Origin: CBDCOD01 sp965219665 | GTDB taxonomy: Bacteria > Pseudomonadota > Gammaproteobacteria > CAKMZV01 | Assembly: GCA_965219665.1 (NCBI GenBank) | Contig: CBDCOD010000022.1 | Location: 49,327-113,326, forward strand | DNA: 64,000 bases | Reading direction: 5' to 3' | Shown here: positions 43,771-52,649 of the stretch, in pieces | How the letters are laid out: every line of letters starts with the position of its first letter | Position numbering within the stretch: the first letter of the stretch is position 1 | The notes under the pieces: model-generated | What the model was told of the DNA's origin: nothing | What the model saw: only the letters and a program-made list of their open reading frames with translations | Database searches by the model: none | Translations under genes and position numbers: made by a program

Positions 43771-44410
43771 TGAAGTAGCGCATGAGGAAGTTGCCGCAGA
43801 TGGAGGGGCTTTTGGCAATCAGCCACCACTTGAGCAGAATCGGCAAAGCATACTGTTAATGCTAATGACGCATTTTCCGATTAACAATGCAACTTTTGTG
43901 TATGCAGGCGTACGTCATAATCGTTGGAGTGGTGCTAATGCGGTAATAGTTGATGTGGGTGGACCTGGAGAAGGGGATGAGTTATGGAATAATATGTTTA
44001 ATGTGAATTGGGCTATAGACGCTGGTAACGATGAGGGTGTGCCAGCGAATCCTGATGGAGATGACAGAGGTTATCCTGCCAGTTCAACTGATGCGATGAT
44101 TGGTTTTCGTTATCGCCCTAATAACCGCTGGACATTTTCTACAGGGTGGGTCTATCTTGGTGAAGCAGAAACAGATAACCCTTTAGAGCGCGGTCAGTCT
44201 AACGCTGCTATTTTTGGTGGGATTGGCGGTGGTTACTCTTTCCCAAGTGTGCTTGGGTTAAGTGCTAATGCAGGAATAGGATTTGCTTTTTTCAAAGAAA
44301 AGGGATTAGCACCACTCTCTATGCCAGCACATACTGCATTTAGTGGGGTTGATCCACGTGTTAGCACCTTTGGTGCTGGGATTACTTTAGAAATTGAGTA
44401 TGTTATATAG
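43745..44410 (+). CDS. C-terminal part of the frame-split barrel-like protein
   Basis: No ribosome site precedes the ATG at 43745, which overlaps the upstream frame by 26 bases. The sequence shows strand-like stretches (FVYAGVRHNRWSG, DAMIGFRYRPNNRWTFSTGW, SVLGLSANAGIGFAFF). The last residues EIEYVI lack the C-terminal Phe common in outer-membrane barrels. The stop overlaps the start of the GH16 gene. Most simply this is the second half of the protein beginning at 43036. Confidence 0.65.
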   Translation: MVRLEGITNEVAHEEVAADGGAFGNQPPLEQNRQSILLMLMTHFPINNATFVYAGVRHNRWSGANAVIVDVGGPGEGDELWNNMFNVNWAIDAGNDEGVPANPDGDDRGYPASSTDAMIGFRYRPNNRWTFSTGWVYLGEAETDNPLERGQSNAAIFGGIGGGYSFPSVLGLSANAGIGFAFFKEKGLAPLSMPAHTAFSGVDPRVSTFGAGITLEIEYVI

Positions 44411-47180
44411 CTTAATGTATAGAGTAGCGCTTAGCAGTATACTGTTATTAACAGTTGTTGCTTGTGGGGGCAGCGAATCTTCTGATGGTGGTAGCGGTGA
44501 AAACCCTGTTTTAGTTAATCGGACTATAGCATTAACACCGACCTCACTCAATATAGTAGTTGCCTCTACTGCCAGTATCACCGCTCATTTTTCTGGCACA
44601 GGTATTGTGCGTTATATGTCTGATAATACTGCCGTTGCCACTGTAAATGGTGATGGTGTGGTTACTGCTGTTGGCGTAGGTGTCACTACGATTACGGTTA
44701 GTGTTGCTGCCGATGGTGCACATGCTGCTACTTCTACCATAGCCAGTGTGCAGGTTACAGCTCCTCCGCCGCTATTAACTACCAGAAGCATTGTTATCAT
44801 ACCGCTGATGTTGACTGCCGGCTCTACAGGGAATCTTAATGCGAGTCTTAGTGCGGGGACAGGAGTTATTGTGTATAACTCAAGTAATCCAAGTGTTGCC
44901 AGTGTAGATATACACGGTATAGTTACTGCTGAAAGTGAGGGTGTTGCTATGATTAGGGCAAGTGTTGCCGCTGATAATCAGTATAGTGCCACTAGCTCAG
45001 TAGTTACAGTTACTGTTTTGATCAGCTCAGGGACTATTATGCCAAGTATTGCGCTGTCTTCCGATTATCAGTTGGTGTGGCGTGAGGAATTTGAAGGGGT
45101 TAATGGCGCGGAGGTTAGTAGAAATAACTGGAACTATGATATTGGTTCGCCACTATTTGGTGGTTCGGTATGGGGAAATAATGAAAACCAGTACTATACT
45201 GATAGTCGTGATAACTCGTATTTGCAAGATGGCGAACTGGTTATTAAGCCCATTTATCGGGGGGCAAATGTGATTCCAAACGCGCCTTCTTCTGTTTTTG
45301 CTACCTCTGCACGCTTAGTTTCTACTACAGATGACTACTACAATGCTATTGGTAGTCAGCCCTACGGTTATTATGAAATTCGCGCAAAAATCACTTGTAT
45401 TGCTGGCTCATGGCCTGCTATTTGGATGTTGGGTAGAGACGGTGATTGGCCTGCGCGCGGTGAAATAGATATTATGGAATGGTTCGGTGCTACTTATGCA
45501 AATGATCCTGAACGATATGCGTCGGCATTACATTTTCCCGATCGGCATGCTGGTAATCCTATATTCAGTGAGCGTAGAATAAATAACTACTGCGGTGCGT
45601 ATCATGTGTACTACTTGATCTGGGAAGAAGATCGCATTACCACTGGGATAAATGGTGCAGTAAATTTAGTCTATGATCGCCCGGTGGATTACAGCAATAA
45701 TAACTGGCCATTCACACAGCCTGCGCACTTCCTGTTGAATATTGCCGTTGGTGGAAATGCTGGTGGTGCAGTGAATCCAAGCGATGTGTCTTCTATGCAG
45801 ATGAATGTGGATTACATACGCGTGTGGCAGGATGATAGGAATGAGCCGCGCCCTGTGCAAAGTTCTGCTACGCCCCGACAAATTTTAGCGTCTCAGATGG
45901 AGGCTGTAGGTAACTCAAACGCCCGTACTTACGAAGGTGGAAATGTTAATGTATTTGCTAATGGTAATTTCAACGAAGGTCGTTTACATTGGGATTTTGG
46001 GAGTAATATTGCAGAGCAAAACAATAATATACAGCAGCGTCAATCCTATGGCGCTCAGCGCGCAAACAATGGGCTGGCAGATGCAGATGATAACTTTGGC
46101 ATGGTTATTTCTGCACCGAGCAATGGTAGTATGAATATTTCATCTGCTACGCATATTGTGTTACAGACAGGTAATGGTCGCCCTGAATCGGGTCCATTTT
46201 CAAGTGCTATTTCGCATATGGTTTATACAGTGGACTTGATTGCAACAGTTGGGCAACGCACGGTAACATGTTCTGCTGATTTGGCTTTAGGTGCTGATGA
46301 CCGAGCTTTGGGAAGCACTGGAGTTAATCCCTATGCTATACATACCTTCCGTATCGCCATTACAGATTTTGCTGATGAGTGTAGAGATGGTGGGCTCAGT
46401 GAAATCTTACCACAATTGAATCAAGTAGCAGTTAAGGTAGTGGGTGGCAAAGACCCAGTGGCTTCTGCCGATCAAGGTAGTAGTGATAACTCTGCTGTAT
46501 TATTGCAAGTGGGCTGGATTGGCTTTATCAGTACAGACACGTCTATCACTGCAGATAACGCGACTAATGCTAATAAACTGTTCGCATCACAAGTTATGAT
46601 TGCGGATGATGGCACAGCGCGTAGCATAGAGAATGGTAGTGTTACGTTATTTGCTGATTCGGGATTTGATATGGTGCAAGAGTCTTTTGGTACGACGGTG
46701 CAGCAGCAGCGCGATAATGTTCGCCAAAGACAGTCTTATGGGATTGAGCGTGGTAATTCTGCTCTGCTCAGCGCGGCGTCCTCTTTTGGGATTACGTTTA
46801 ATGCAGGCAATGATGGCATAGTGAATATTAGTCAATCATCGACTTTAGTTATTCAAATGGGTAATGCCAGTTTCTCAAATAATAGTTTTAGTGTGTTCAG
46901 CATAGAGCTGGAAGATGGCAATAATTGGTGCCGAACAAATCAAGATGTGAGCGTTGCCAAACCTACTACGAATACCCCTTCCCCACCTATTGGTGTACAT
47001 GGTTTGCGTACGTATGAAATACCGTTGAGTGCATTTGCCACTTGTAGTGGTGGCACTATTAGTGATGTGCAGTCGGCTTTGAGGAGTGTGCAGGTTAAAG
47101 TGATTGCTGGTGAGCAAGATAACCCTGCGCTAACAGCGACCAATACGCTAATTCATGTCGGATGGATTGCCTTCAAGTAG
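44400..47180 (+). CDS. GH16 beta-1,3-glucanase lipoprotein with BIG2 and tandem domains
   Basis: The start is chosen at ATG 44400, with ATG 44415 as the alternative and TTG 44394 less likely. Lipobox is VVAC. The order is two BIG2 Ig-like domains (about 40-215), a GH16 catalytic domain (about 225-480) with EIDIME at 355-360 (nucleophile E355, acid/base E360), then two copies of the unrecognised domain (about 493-715 and 724-926). The tandem part is very close to the 41446 lipoprotein, with long near-identical DNA stretches. GH16 laminarinases cut beta-1,3-glucan. The protein is probably displayed on the cell surface. Confidence 0.92.
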   Translation: MLYSLMYRVALSSILLLTVVACGGSESSDGGSGENPVLVNRTIALTPTSLNIVVASTASITAHFSGTGIVRYMSDNTAVATVNGDGVVTAVGVGVTTITVSVAADGAHAATSTIASVQVTAPPPLLTTRSIVIIPLMLTAGSTGNLNASLSAGTGVIVYNSSNPSVASVDIHGIVTAESEGVAMIRASVAADNQYSATSSVVTVTVLISSGTIMPSIALSSDYQLVWREEFEGVNGAEVSRNNWNYDIGSPLFGGSVWGNNENQYYTDSRDNSYLQDGELVIKPIYRGANVIPNAPSSVFATSARLVSTTDDYYNAIGSQPYGYYEIRAKITCIAGSWPAIWMLGRDGDWPARGEIDIMEWFGATYANDPERYASALHFPDRHAGNPIFSERRINNYCGAYHVYYLIWEEDRITTGINGAVNLVYDRPVDYSNNNWPFTQPAHFLLNIAVGGNAGGAVNPSDVSSMQMNVDYIRVWQDDRNEPRPVQSSATPRQILASQMEAVGNSNARTYEGGNVNVFANGNFNEGRLHWDFGSNIAEQNNNIQQRQSYGAQRANNGLADADDNFGMVISAPSNGSMNISSATHIVLQTGNGRPESGPFSSAISHMVYTVDLIATVGQRTVTCSADLALGADDRALGSTGVNPYAIHTFRIAITDFADECRDGGLSEILPQLNQVAVKVVGGKDPVASADQGSSDNSAVLLQVGWIGFISTDTSITADNATNANKLFASQVMIADDGTARSIENGSVTLFADSGFDMVQESFGTTVQQQRDNVRQRQSYGIERGNSALLSAASSFGITFNAGNDGIVNISQSSTLVIQMGNASFSNNSFSVFSIELEDGNNWCRTNQDVSVAKPTTNTPSPPIGVHGLRTYEIPLSAFATCSGGTISDVQSALRSVQVKVIAGEQDNPALTATNTLIHVGWIAFK

Positions 47181-47220
47181 TGTAAAAGGGTTATCTTAGT
47201 TGTAAATAGGATGTGTAGTT

Positions 47221-48183
47221 ATGTATAAATGGGTATTGTATGGCTTAGGTTTGGTAACCGTTCTGTGGTTGCAGTCATGCGGTAGTGAGATTACTTCTGA
47301 TACGCCAGTTGTTGAGACGCCATTTGTTGTGAGCGAAAATCCTGATTTTGGTGTTGGAAGCGAGCCCCGAATAGTCCTGCCGAGTCATTTTAATTTGGCG
47401 TGGCGTGATGAATTTGATGGCGCTAACGGTGAGCAAGCAAACAGTCAGCGTTGGGGCTACGATTTAGGCTCTCGCTTGCTTGGCGGTAGTGTTTGGGGCA
47501 ATAACGAAAACCAGCATTATACAAACTCAACTGAAAATTCTTTTATTGAAAATGGTGCACTGGTTATTCAGCCAGTCTATAAAGGGGAGGGGAATATTGA
47601 CGGCGCTGCTAGCTCTCCCCATAGAGTAGTGGCTACTTCTGCACGCTTAGTCTCTACTACAGATGATTATTACAATGCTATCGGTGCCAATCCTTATGGA
47701 TATTATGAAATCCGTGCCAAGATTTCCTGTGCAGCAGGGTCATGGCCGGCTATTTGGATGTTAGGTAGAAATGGTGTTTGGCCTGTGCGCGGCGAGGTGG
47801 ATATTATGGAATGGTTTGGCCGCCATTTCATAAATAGCCCGAATAGGTACACAGCAGCTCTCCATTTTCAAGACAGGCATGGTTCTAACCCTGTAGGGAA
47901 TGAAATGTCAGTTAATAATTTTTGTGATGAATACCAAGTATTTCACTTTTTGTGGCAAGAAGACAAGTTAGTGTTAGGCATTAACGGTTTGACTAATCTG
48001 GTTTACAATCGTCCTACAAATTACAGTAGTAGCAATTGGCCATTTACACAGCCAGCACATTTGCTGATGAATATTGCTGTAGGGGGAAATCTTGGAGGGG
48101 ATCTGAACCAGATAACCGAAGTAAGCGTTGCCGACATGAGAATGGAAGTGGATTATGTGCGCGTATGGCAAGATGGGGATTAG
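47221..48183 (+). CDS. GH16 beta-1,3-glucanase lipoprotein, short
   Basis: The product is 320 residues: a lipoprotein signal (lipobox LQSC), a short linker, and one GH16 domain with EVDIME at 192-197 (E192, D194, E197). It is a paralogue of the catalytic domain of the preceding gene (GGSVWGNNENQ and ARLVSTTDDYYNAIG are shared) but lacks the Ig-like and tandem domains. It may work on a different glucan length or location. Confidence 0.93.
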   Translation: MYKWVLYGLGLVTVLWLQSCGSEITSDTPVVETPFVVSENPDFGVGSEPRIVLPSHFNLAWRDEFDGANGEQANSQRWGYDLGSRLLGGSVWGNNENQHYTNSTENSFIENGALVIQPVYKGEGNIDGAASSPHRVVATSARLVSTTDDYYNAIGANPYGYYEIRAKISCAAGSWPAIWMLGRNGVWPVRGEVDIMEWFGRHFINSPNRYTAALHFQDRHGSNPVGNEMSVNNFCDEYQVFHFLWQEDKLVLGINGLTNLVYNRPTNYSSSNWPFTQPAHLLMNIAVGGNLGGDLNQITEVSVADMRMEVDYVRVWQDGD

Positions 48184-48237
48184 AGGGAAGTAGTCTGATT
48201 GCTCATCATAATTGACATAGTAATTTAAGGAAGAAAT

Positions 48238-49485
48238 ATGATGTTACGAAAAATGGTTTTTATAGTGTGCCTGTCTGTATTTGCAGTGCCATCCTTTGCT
48301 GAAAAGATCAAGTTAAAGGTCGCTGCTTTTCCAGCAGTAGATCAGATTGTTAAATTAGCACTGCCAGCGTGGCAGAAAAAGCATCCTAATGTAGAGGTAG
48401 AGGTGGTTTCCCGCCAGTTTGGTGATCACCATACTGCTATGACGACAGCTCTGGCAACCTCGTCGGGTTTGCCTGATATCATGGCAATTGAGTATGGTTT
48501 TTTGGGACGCTTTGTGGGCGGAGGTGGCTTTCTAGACTTAAAAAAGAAACCTTACTCTGTAGAGCGTTTTAAGGATAAGTGGGTGCCTTTTGCCTATGCG
48601 CAGGGACATAGTGCTAAGCACGGGCAAGGCGCAATACCAACAGATATTGGTCCTGGTACGCTGTTATATCGCAAGGATATATTAGATAAAGCAGGTATTA
48701 GTGAAGCACAGTTGACCGAAAGTTGGATTTCTTATATAGAAGCAGGTAAGCAAATTAAGCAGAAAACCGGTGCCTACTTATTGGCGCATGCGCGTGATAT
48801 TAAGGACATTGTCATTCGTGCCGGCATTCCTGAGGGTGAAGGGGTTTATTTCAAAAGTAAAGGTAAGCCTGTCATTACCGAAGCGCCTCGTTTTCGTAAA
48901 GCATTTGAATTGGCAAAAAGCGTTCGTGATAATGGCTTAGATGGGCAAATTTCGGCTTGGTCTAACGAGTGGAGCGAAGGGTTTAAGCGAGGACAGATTG
49001 CTACTCAAATGATGGGAGCATGGTTAGCAGGGCACTTGTCTAACTGGTTAGCGCCGGATACTACTGGATTATGGCGTGCTGCGCCTCTACCCAATAAAGT
49101 AGAGTTGTCGTGGGGTGGAACATTCTATGGCATTCCTAAGAAAGTAAAGCATAAAGAACTTGCTTGGGAGTTACTGCAACATTTAACCCTGTCGGTTAAG
49201 CAACAGACACGTGCCTTTGAAGAATATGATGCTTTCCCTGCCTTAAAAGAGGCACAAGAGGGCGCGTTTTTTAGCCAAGAAATAGCCTTCCTTGGCGGGC
49301 AAAAAGCAAGATTACAGTGGCGCAAATCTGCAAATGCGATTAAAGCAAGTGCGGTGTTTAAGCACGATCCCATCGCTGAGGAAATTGTGAATAGTGAGTT
49401 AGACCTTGTTTTAAGCAGAGGCAAGGATATAGATAAAGCATTAGCGGATGCTCAACGTTTAATTAAGAGGCGCTCTCGTCGGTAA
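48238..49485 (+). CDS. sugar ABC transporter substrate-binding protein
   Basis: The product is 415 residues with a Sec signal peptide cut after SFA (about residue 22). It belongs to the extracellular solute-binding family 1 (MalE-like): LKVAAFPAVDQIVKLALPAW at the mature start, LATSSGLPDIMAIEYGFLG, and WGGTFYGIPKKVKHKELAWE. The substrate is probably laminari-oligosaccharides, from the GH81/GH16/GH1 neighbours. AAGGAAG precedes the start. Confidence 0.92.
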   Translation: MMLRKMVFIVCLSVFAVPSFAEKIKLKVAAFPAVDQIVKLALPAWQKKHPNVEVEVVSRQFGDHHTAMTTALATSSGLPDIMAIEYGFLGRFVGGGGFLDLKKKPYSVERFKDKWVPFAYAQGHSAKHGQGAIPTDIGPGTLLYRKDILDKAGISEAQLTESWISYIEAGKQIKQKTGAYLLAHARDIKDIVIRAGIPEGEGVYFKSKGKPVITEAPRFRKAFELAKSVRDNGLDGQISAWSNEWSEGFKRGQIATQMMGAWLAGHLSNWLAPDTTGLWRAAPLPNKVELSWGGTFYGIPKKVKHKELAWELLQHLTLSVKQQTRAFEEYDAFPALKEAQEGAFFSQEIAFLGGQKARLQWRKSANAIKASAVFKHDPIAEEIVNSELDLVLSRGKDIDKALADAQRLIKRRSRR

Positions 49486-49517
49486 GTTAGAGATTTAATA
49501 GTTTAGAGGTTTTATTC

Positions 49518-50435
49518 ATGTTTAGTCAGTCTAAGTATGCCCCTTATATATTTATTGCGCCATTTTTGACGCTGTTTTTAGTTTTTGGTCTTTTTCCGAT
49601 TGCATTTTCTATCTATGTAGTGTTCCACACATGGGACCCTGTAGAAGGTCTGCAATCTATGACCTATGTGGGCAGCGAGAATATCGTTTATGCCTTAGAA
49701 GATCCGTGGCTGTGGACTTCGCTAAGCAATACTTTATGGCTTGCGGTGGCATCGGGCTTACCACAACATTTAGTGGCTATTCCTTTGGCATGGATTATCA
49801 ATGAAAAACTGGGCAAGTATCGCAATGTGGCAATGGGGACATTCTTTTTGCCTTATATTACTTCTACGGTAGCGATTGCCATGTTATTTATCACTTTATT
49901 TTCTAGAGATTACGGTTTCATTAACACTGTGCTTAACGGGCTGAGCCAATTACCTGTATTTAATACCTTTATGCCACAGGAGAATATTGATTGGCTTAAT
50001 AATCCAGATACGATTAAACCTGTAATAGCTTTTGTCGTTTTTTGGCGTTTTGTTGGCTTTAATATTATTTTATATGTAGCAGCTATGCAAGCCATTCCGC
50101 GTGACTTGTATGAGGCAGCGCGTATGGATGGTGCAAAGGAGTGGCGTATTTTCTGGCATATCACCTTGCCTCAACTCAAGCCGATGATGTTTTTTGGAAC
50201 AATTTTGACTGTCATTGGTGGATTGCAGTTATTTGAGGAGCCCTTTATCTTAACTGGTGGCAAAGGAGGCGTAGAGCAGTCTGGTTTAACTACTGCGCTG
50301 TATATGTATAGAAATGCATTTGAGTTTAACGATTTTGGGTTGGCAAGTGCTATGTCATGGATGCTATTTATTGTTATCGCGATTATTACATGGCTTACTA
50401 ATCGAGCATTTAAGGAGAAACATAAATCAGTATGA
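49518..50435 (+). CDS. sugar ABC transporter permease, MalF type
   Basis: The product is 305 residues with six hydrophobic segments. The EAA loop YEAARMDGAKEWRIFWHITL, near residues 197-216, docks the ATPase. It overlaps the next permease by four bases (ATGA). Confidence 0.93.
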   Translation: MFSQSKYAPYIFIAPFLTLFLVFGLFPIAFSIYVVFHTWDPVEGLQSMTYVGSENIVYALEDPWLWTSLSNTLWLAVASGLPQHLVAIPLAWIINEKLGKYRNVAMGTFFLPYITSTVAIAMLFITLFSRDYGFINTVLNGLSQLPVFNTFMPQENIDWLNNPDTIKPVIAFVVFWRFVGFNIILYVAAMQAIPRDLYEAARMDGAKEWRIFWHITLPQLKPMMFFGTILTVIGGLQLFEEPFILTGGKGGVEQSGLTTALYMYRNAFEFNDFGLASAMSWMLFIVIAIITWLTNRAFKEKHKSV

Positions 50436-51274
50436 TTAATTTATCACGCTCAGTGGGAGAGAGAGGCATAGGGCCTGTAGGCATTCTATTTTTGCTTGCT
50501 GGAGCCCTTGTTATGTTGGCACCGTTTTATTTTATGTTTGTATTTTCAACTTTGCCGCGTACCGATATTTTTAGTGTGCCGCCGCCATTATGGTTTGGTA
50601 CCTATTTCTTGGAGAATATAAAAATTCTCATATCGCGCATACCGTTTTGGCAAAACTTGGGATGGAGTATTTACGTTGCCTTTATTAGTACGGCGCTAAC
50701 TTTACTGTTCTGCTCTATGGCAGGCTTTGCTTTTGCTGCTTATGAGTTTCGTTTTAAGAAACAGTTATTTACGCTAGTGTTAGCAACCATGATTATTCCG
50801 CCTTTTTTAGGTATGATTCCAACCTTCTTAATTATGGATGCTATCAATTGGCTTGATCAGCCACGTGCGCTGTATATACCAGCAGCAGCCCCGCCATTAG
50901 GTATATTTTTGATGCGTCAATATATTCAATCGGCTATCCCAAGCGAGTTGTATGAAGCAGCACGTATGGATGGTTGTAGTGAGTTAAAAATCTATTGGCG
51001 GATAGTTGTACCGCTACTCGGCCCTGCTTTTGGTACATTAGGATTGATTGCATTTATTGCATCTTGGAATAATTTCATTGGGCCATTGATTGTGATGCGC
51101 TCAGTAGAAAAATATACCTTTCCATTAGCATTACGCAGCGTACAAAGTCCGGTAGATACAGAGTGGGGCGCGTTGATGGCAGGTTCTGTAGTTGCAGTGA
51201 TTCCGCTAGTAATTATTTTTGTTTTCTCTTCAAAAAGGCTGATTGATGGCTTGACGTCAGGGGCGGTGAAGTAA
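50432..51274 (+). CDS. sugar ABC transporter permease, MalG type
   Basis: The product is 280 residues with six hydrophobic segments and the EAA loop YEAARMDGCSELKIYWRIVV near residues 173-192. It pairs with the MalF-type permease to form the channel for the same importer. Confidence 0.93.
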   Translation: MINLSRSVGERGIGPVGILFLLAGALVMLAPFYFMFVFSTLPRTDIFSVPPPLWFGTYFLENIKILISRIPFWQNLGWSIYVAFISTALTLLFCSMAGFAFAAYEFRFKKQLFTLVLATMIIPPFLGMIPTFLIMDAINWLDQPRALYIPAAAPPLGIFLMRQYIQSAIPSELYEAARMDGCSELKIYWRIVVPLLGPAFGTLGLIAFIASWNNFIGPLIVMRSVEKYTFPLALRSVQSPVDTEWGALMAGSVVAVIPLVIIFVFSSKRLIDGLTSGAVK

Positions 51275-51311
51275 GAGGTTAATTGTATTCTTTCTTTAAA
51301 ATCAATAAATT

Positions 51312-52649
51312 ATGAATAATAGTAAAAATGGCGTCTTGAAGCGTGGCAATTTTTCAGAAGATTTTGTTTGGGGCGTGGCTACCTCAGCCTATCAGATTGA
51401 GGGTGCGCATGATAGTGACGGTAGGACGCCTTCTATTTGGGATACATTCTGTGAGCGGCAGGGCAATATAGTGGATGGAAGCAGTGGTGCAATAGCCTGT
51501 GATCACTATAATCGCTTAGAGCAGGATTTAGATATCATACAAAATTTGGGTGTCAACGCGTATCGGTTTTCAGTATCGTGGTCTCGTGTATTGCCTAATG
51601 GTTATGGCGAGTGGAACGAAAAAGGCTTAGATTTTTATCGCCGCTTAATTGATGGACTGAAACAGCGCAATATTCAGCCGCACCTTACTTTGTATCATTG
51701 GGATTTACCACAAGTTCTACACGATATGGGTGGTTGGGAAAATCGTCAAGTTTGCCAGTACTTTTCTGATTATGCACAAGGAATTGCAGAGCGTTTTGGT
51801 GATTCAGTAGTCAGTATTGTTACCCATAACGAGCCTTGGGTTGTAGCAATTTTAGGCTATGAAAGTGGTCTTTTTGCTCCAGGAATTAAAAATCGCAAGA
51901 TAGCCATGCAGGTGTCGCATCATTTGCTCCTGAGTCATGGTATGGCTTTACAACAGATGCGTTCTATAGGGTGTCAGGCAAAATTAGGTATTGTGTTTAA
52001 TCAGTCGCCCATCCATCCTTTAACCAATGAGCCCAAAGACATTGAGAAAGCACGTATTGATGATGGCTTGATTATTCGTTGGTATATGGATCCTATATTT
52101 AAGGGTAGTTATCCACAAGATATTTTAGATTTTCTTGGTGATGACCAGCCACATGTTGAGCCACAGGATGCAGCTATTATTGCGCAGCCAGTTGATTTTA
52201 TTGGTGTGAATTATTATACGCGCAATTTTTCCAGCCACAAAGAGGCATGGGATGCTGGTGAAAAAAGTTTAGAAGTAACGGATATGGGCTGGGAAATCTA
52301 CCCTCAAGGCCTAACTGAGTTGCTTTGTCGCCTGCATCAGGATTATGATTTAGCTAATGTCTATATTACTGAGAATGGTGCTGCATTTAAGGATACATTG
52401 GAAGAGGGCAACATTGCGGATATTAGGCGCCTCCACTTCATTCACGATCATATTGTAGCAGTGCAAAAAGCTATCGAAGCAGGTGTTCCAGTGAAAGGCT
52501 ATTTTGCATGGAGTTTAGTTGATAATTTTGAGTGGGCATCGGGTTACGAGAAGCGCTTTGGCTTGTTGTATGTAGATTATGCCACACAGGAGCGTTATTT
52601 TAAGGATAGCGCAAAATGGTATCAAAAATTTCTTGGAGAGAAAATATGA
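51312..52649 (+). CDS. GH1 beta-glucosidase
   Basis: The product is 445 residues with no signal peptide, so it is cytoplasmic. Acid/base E174 is in THNEPW and nucleophile E354 in ITENGA, both the GH1 signatures. The N terminus FVWGVATSAYQIEGA is typical. It is expected to split imported beta-1,3-gluco-oligosaccharides into glucose for the glucokinase. Its stop overlaps the ATPase start (ATGA). Confidence 0.95.
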   Translation: MNNSKNGVLKRGNFSEDFVWGVATSAYQIEGAHDSDGRTPSIWDTFCERQGNIVDGSSGAIACDHYNRLEQDLDIIQNLGVNAYRFSVSWSRVLPNGYGEWNEKGLDFYRRLIDGLKQRNIQPHLTLYHWDLPQVLHDMGGWENRQVCQYFSDYAQGIAERFGDSVVSIVTHNEPWVVAILGYESGLFAPGIKNRKIAMQVSHHLLLSHGMALQQMRSIGCQAKLGIVFNQSPIHPLTNEPKDIEKARIDDGLIIRWYMDPIFKGSYPQDILDFLGDDQPHVEPQDAAIIAQPVDFIGVNYYTRNFSSHKEAWDAGEKSLEVTDMGWEIYPQGLTELLCRLHQDYDLANVYITENGAAFKDTLEEGNIADIRRLHFIHDHIVAVQKAIEAGVPVKGYFAWSLVDNFEWASGYEKRFGLLYVDYATQERYFKDSAKWYQKFLGEKI

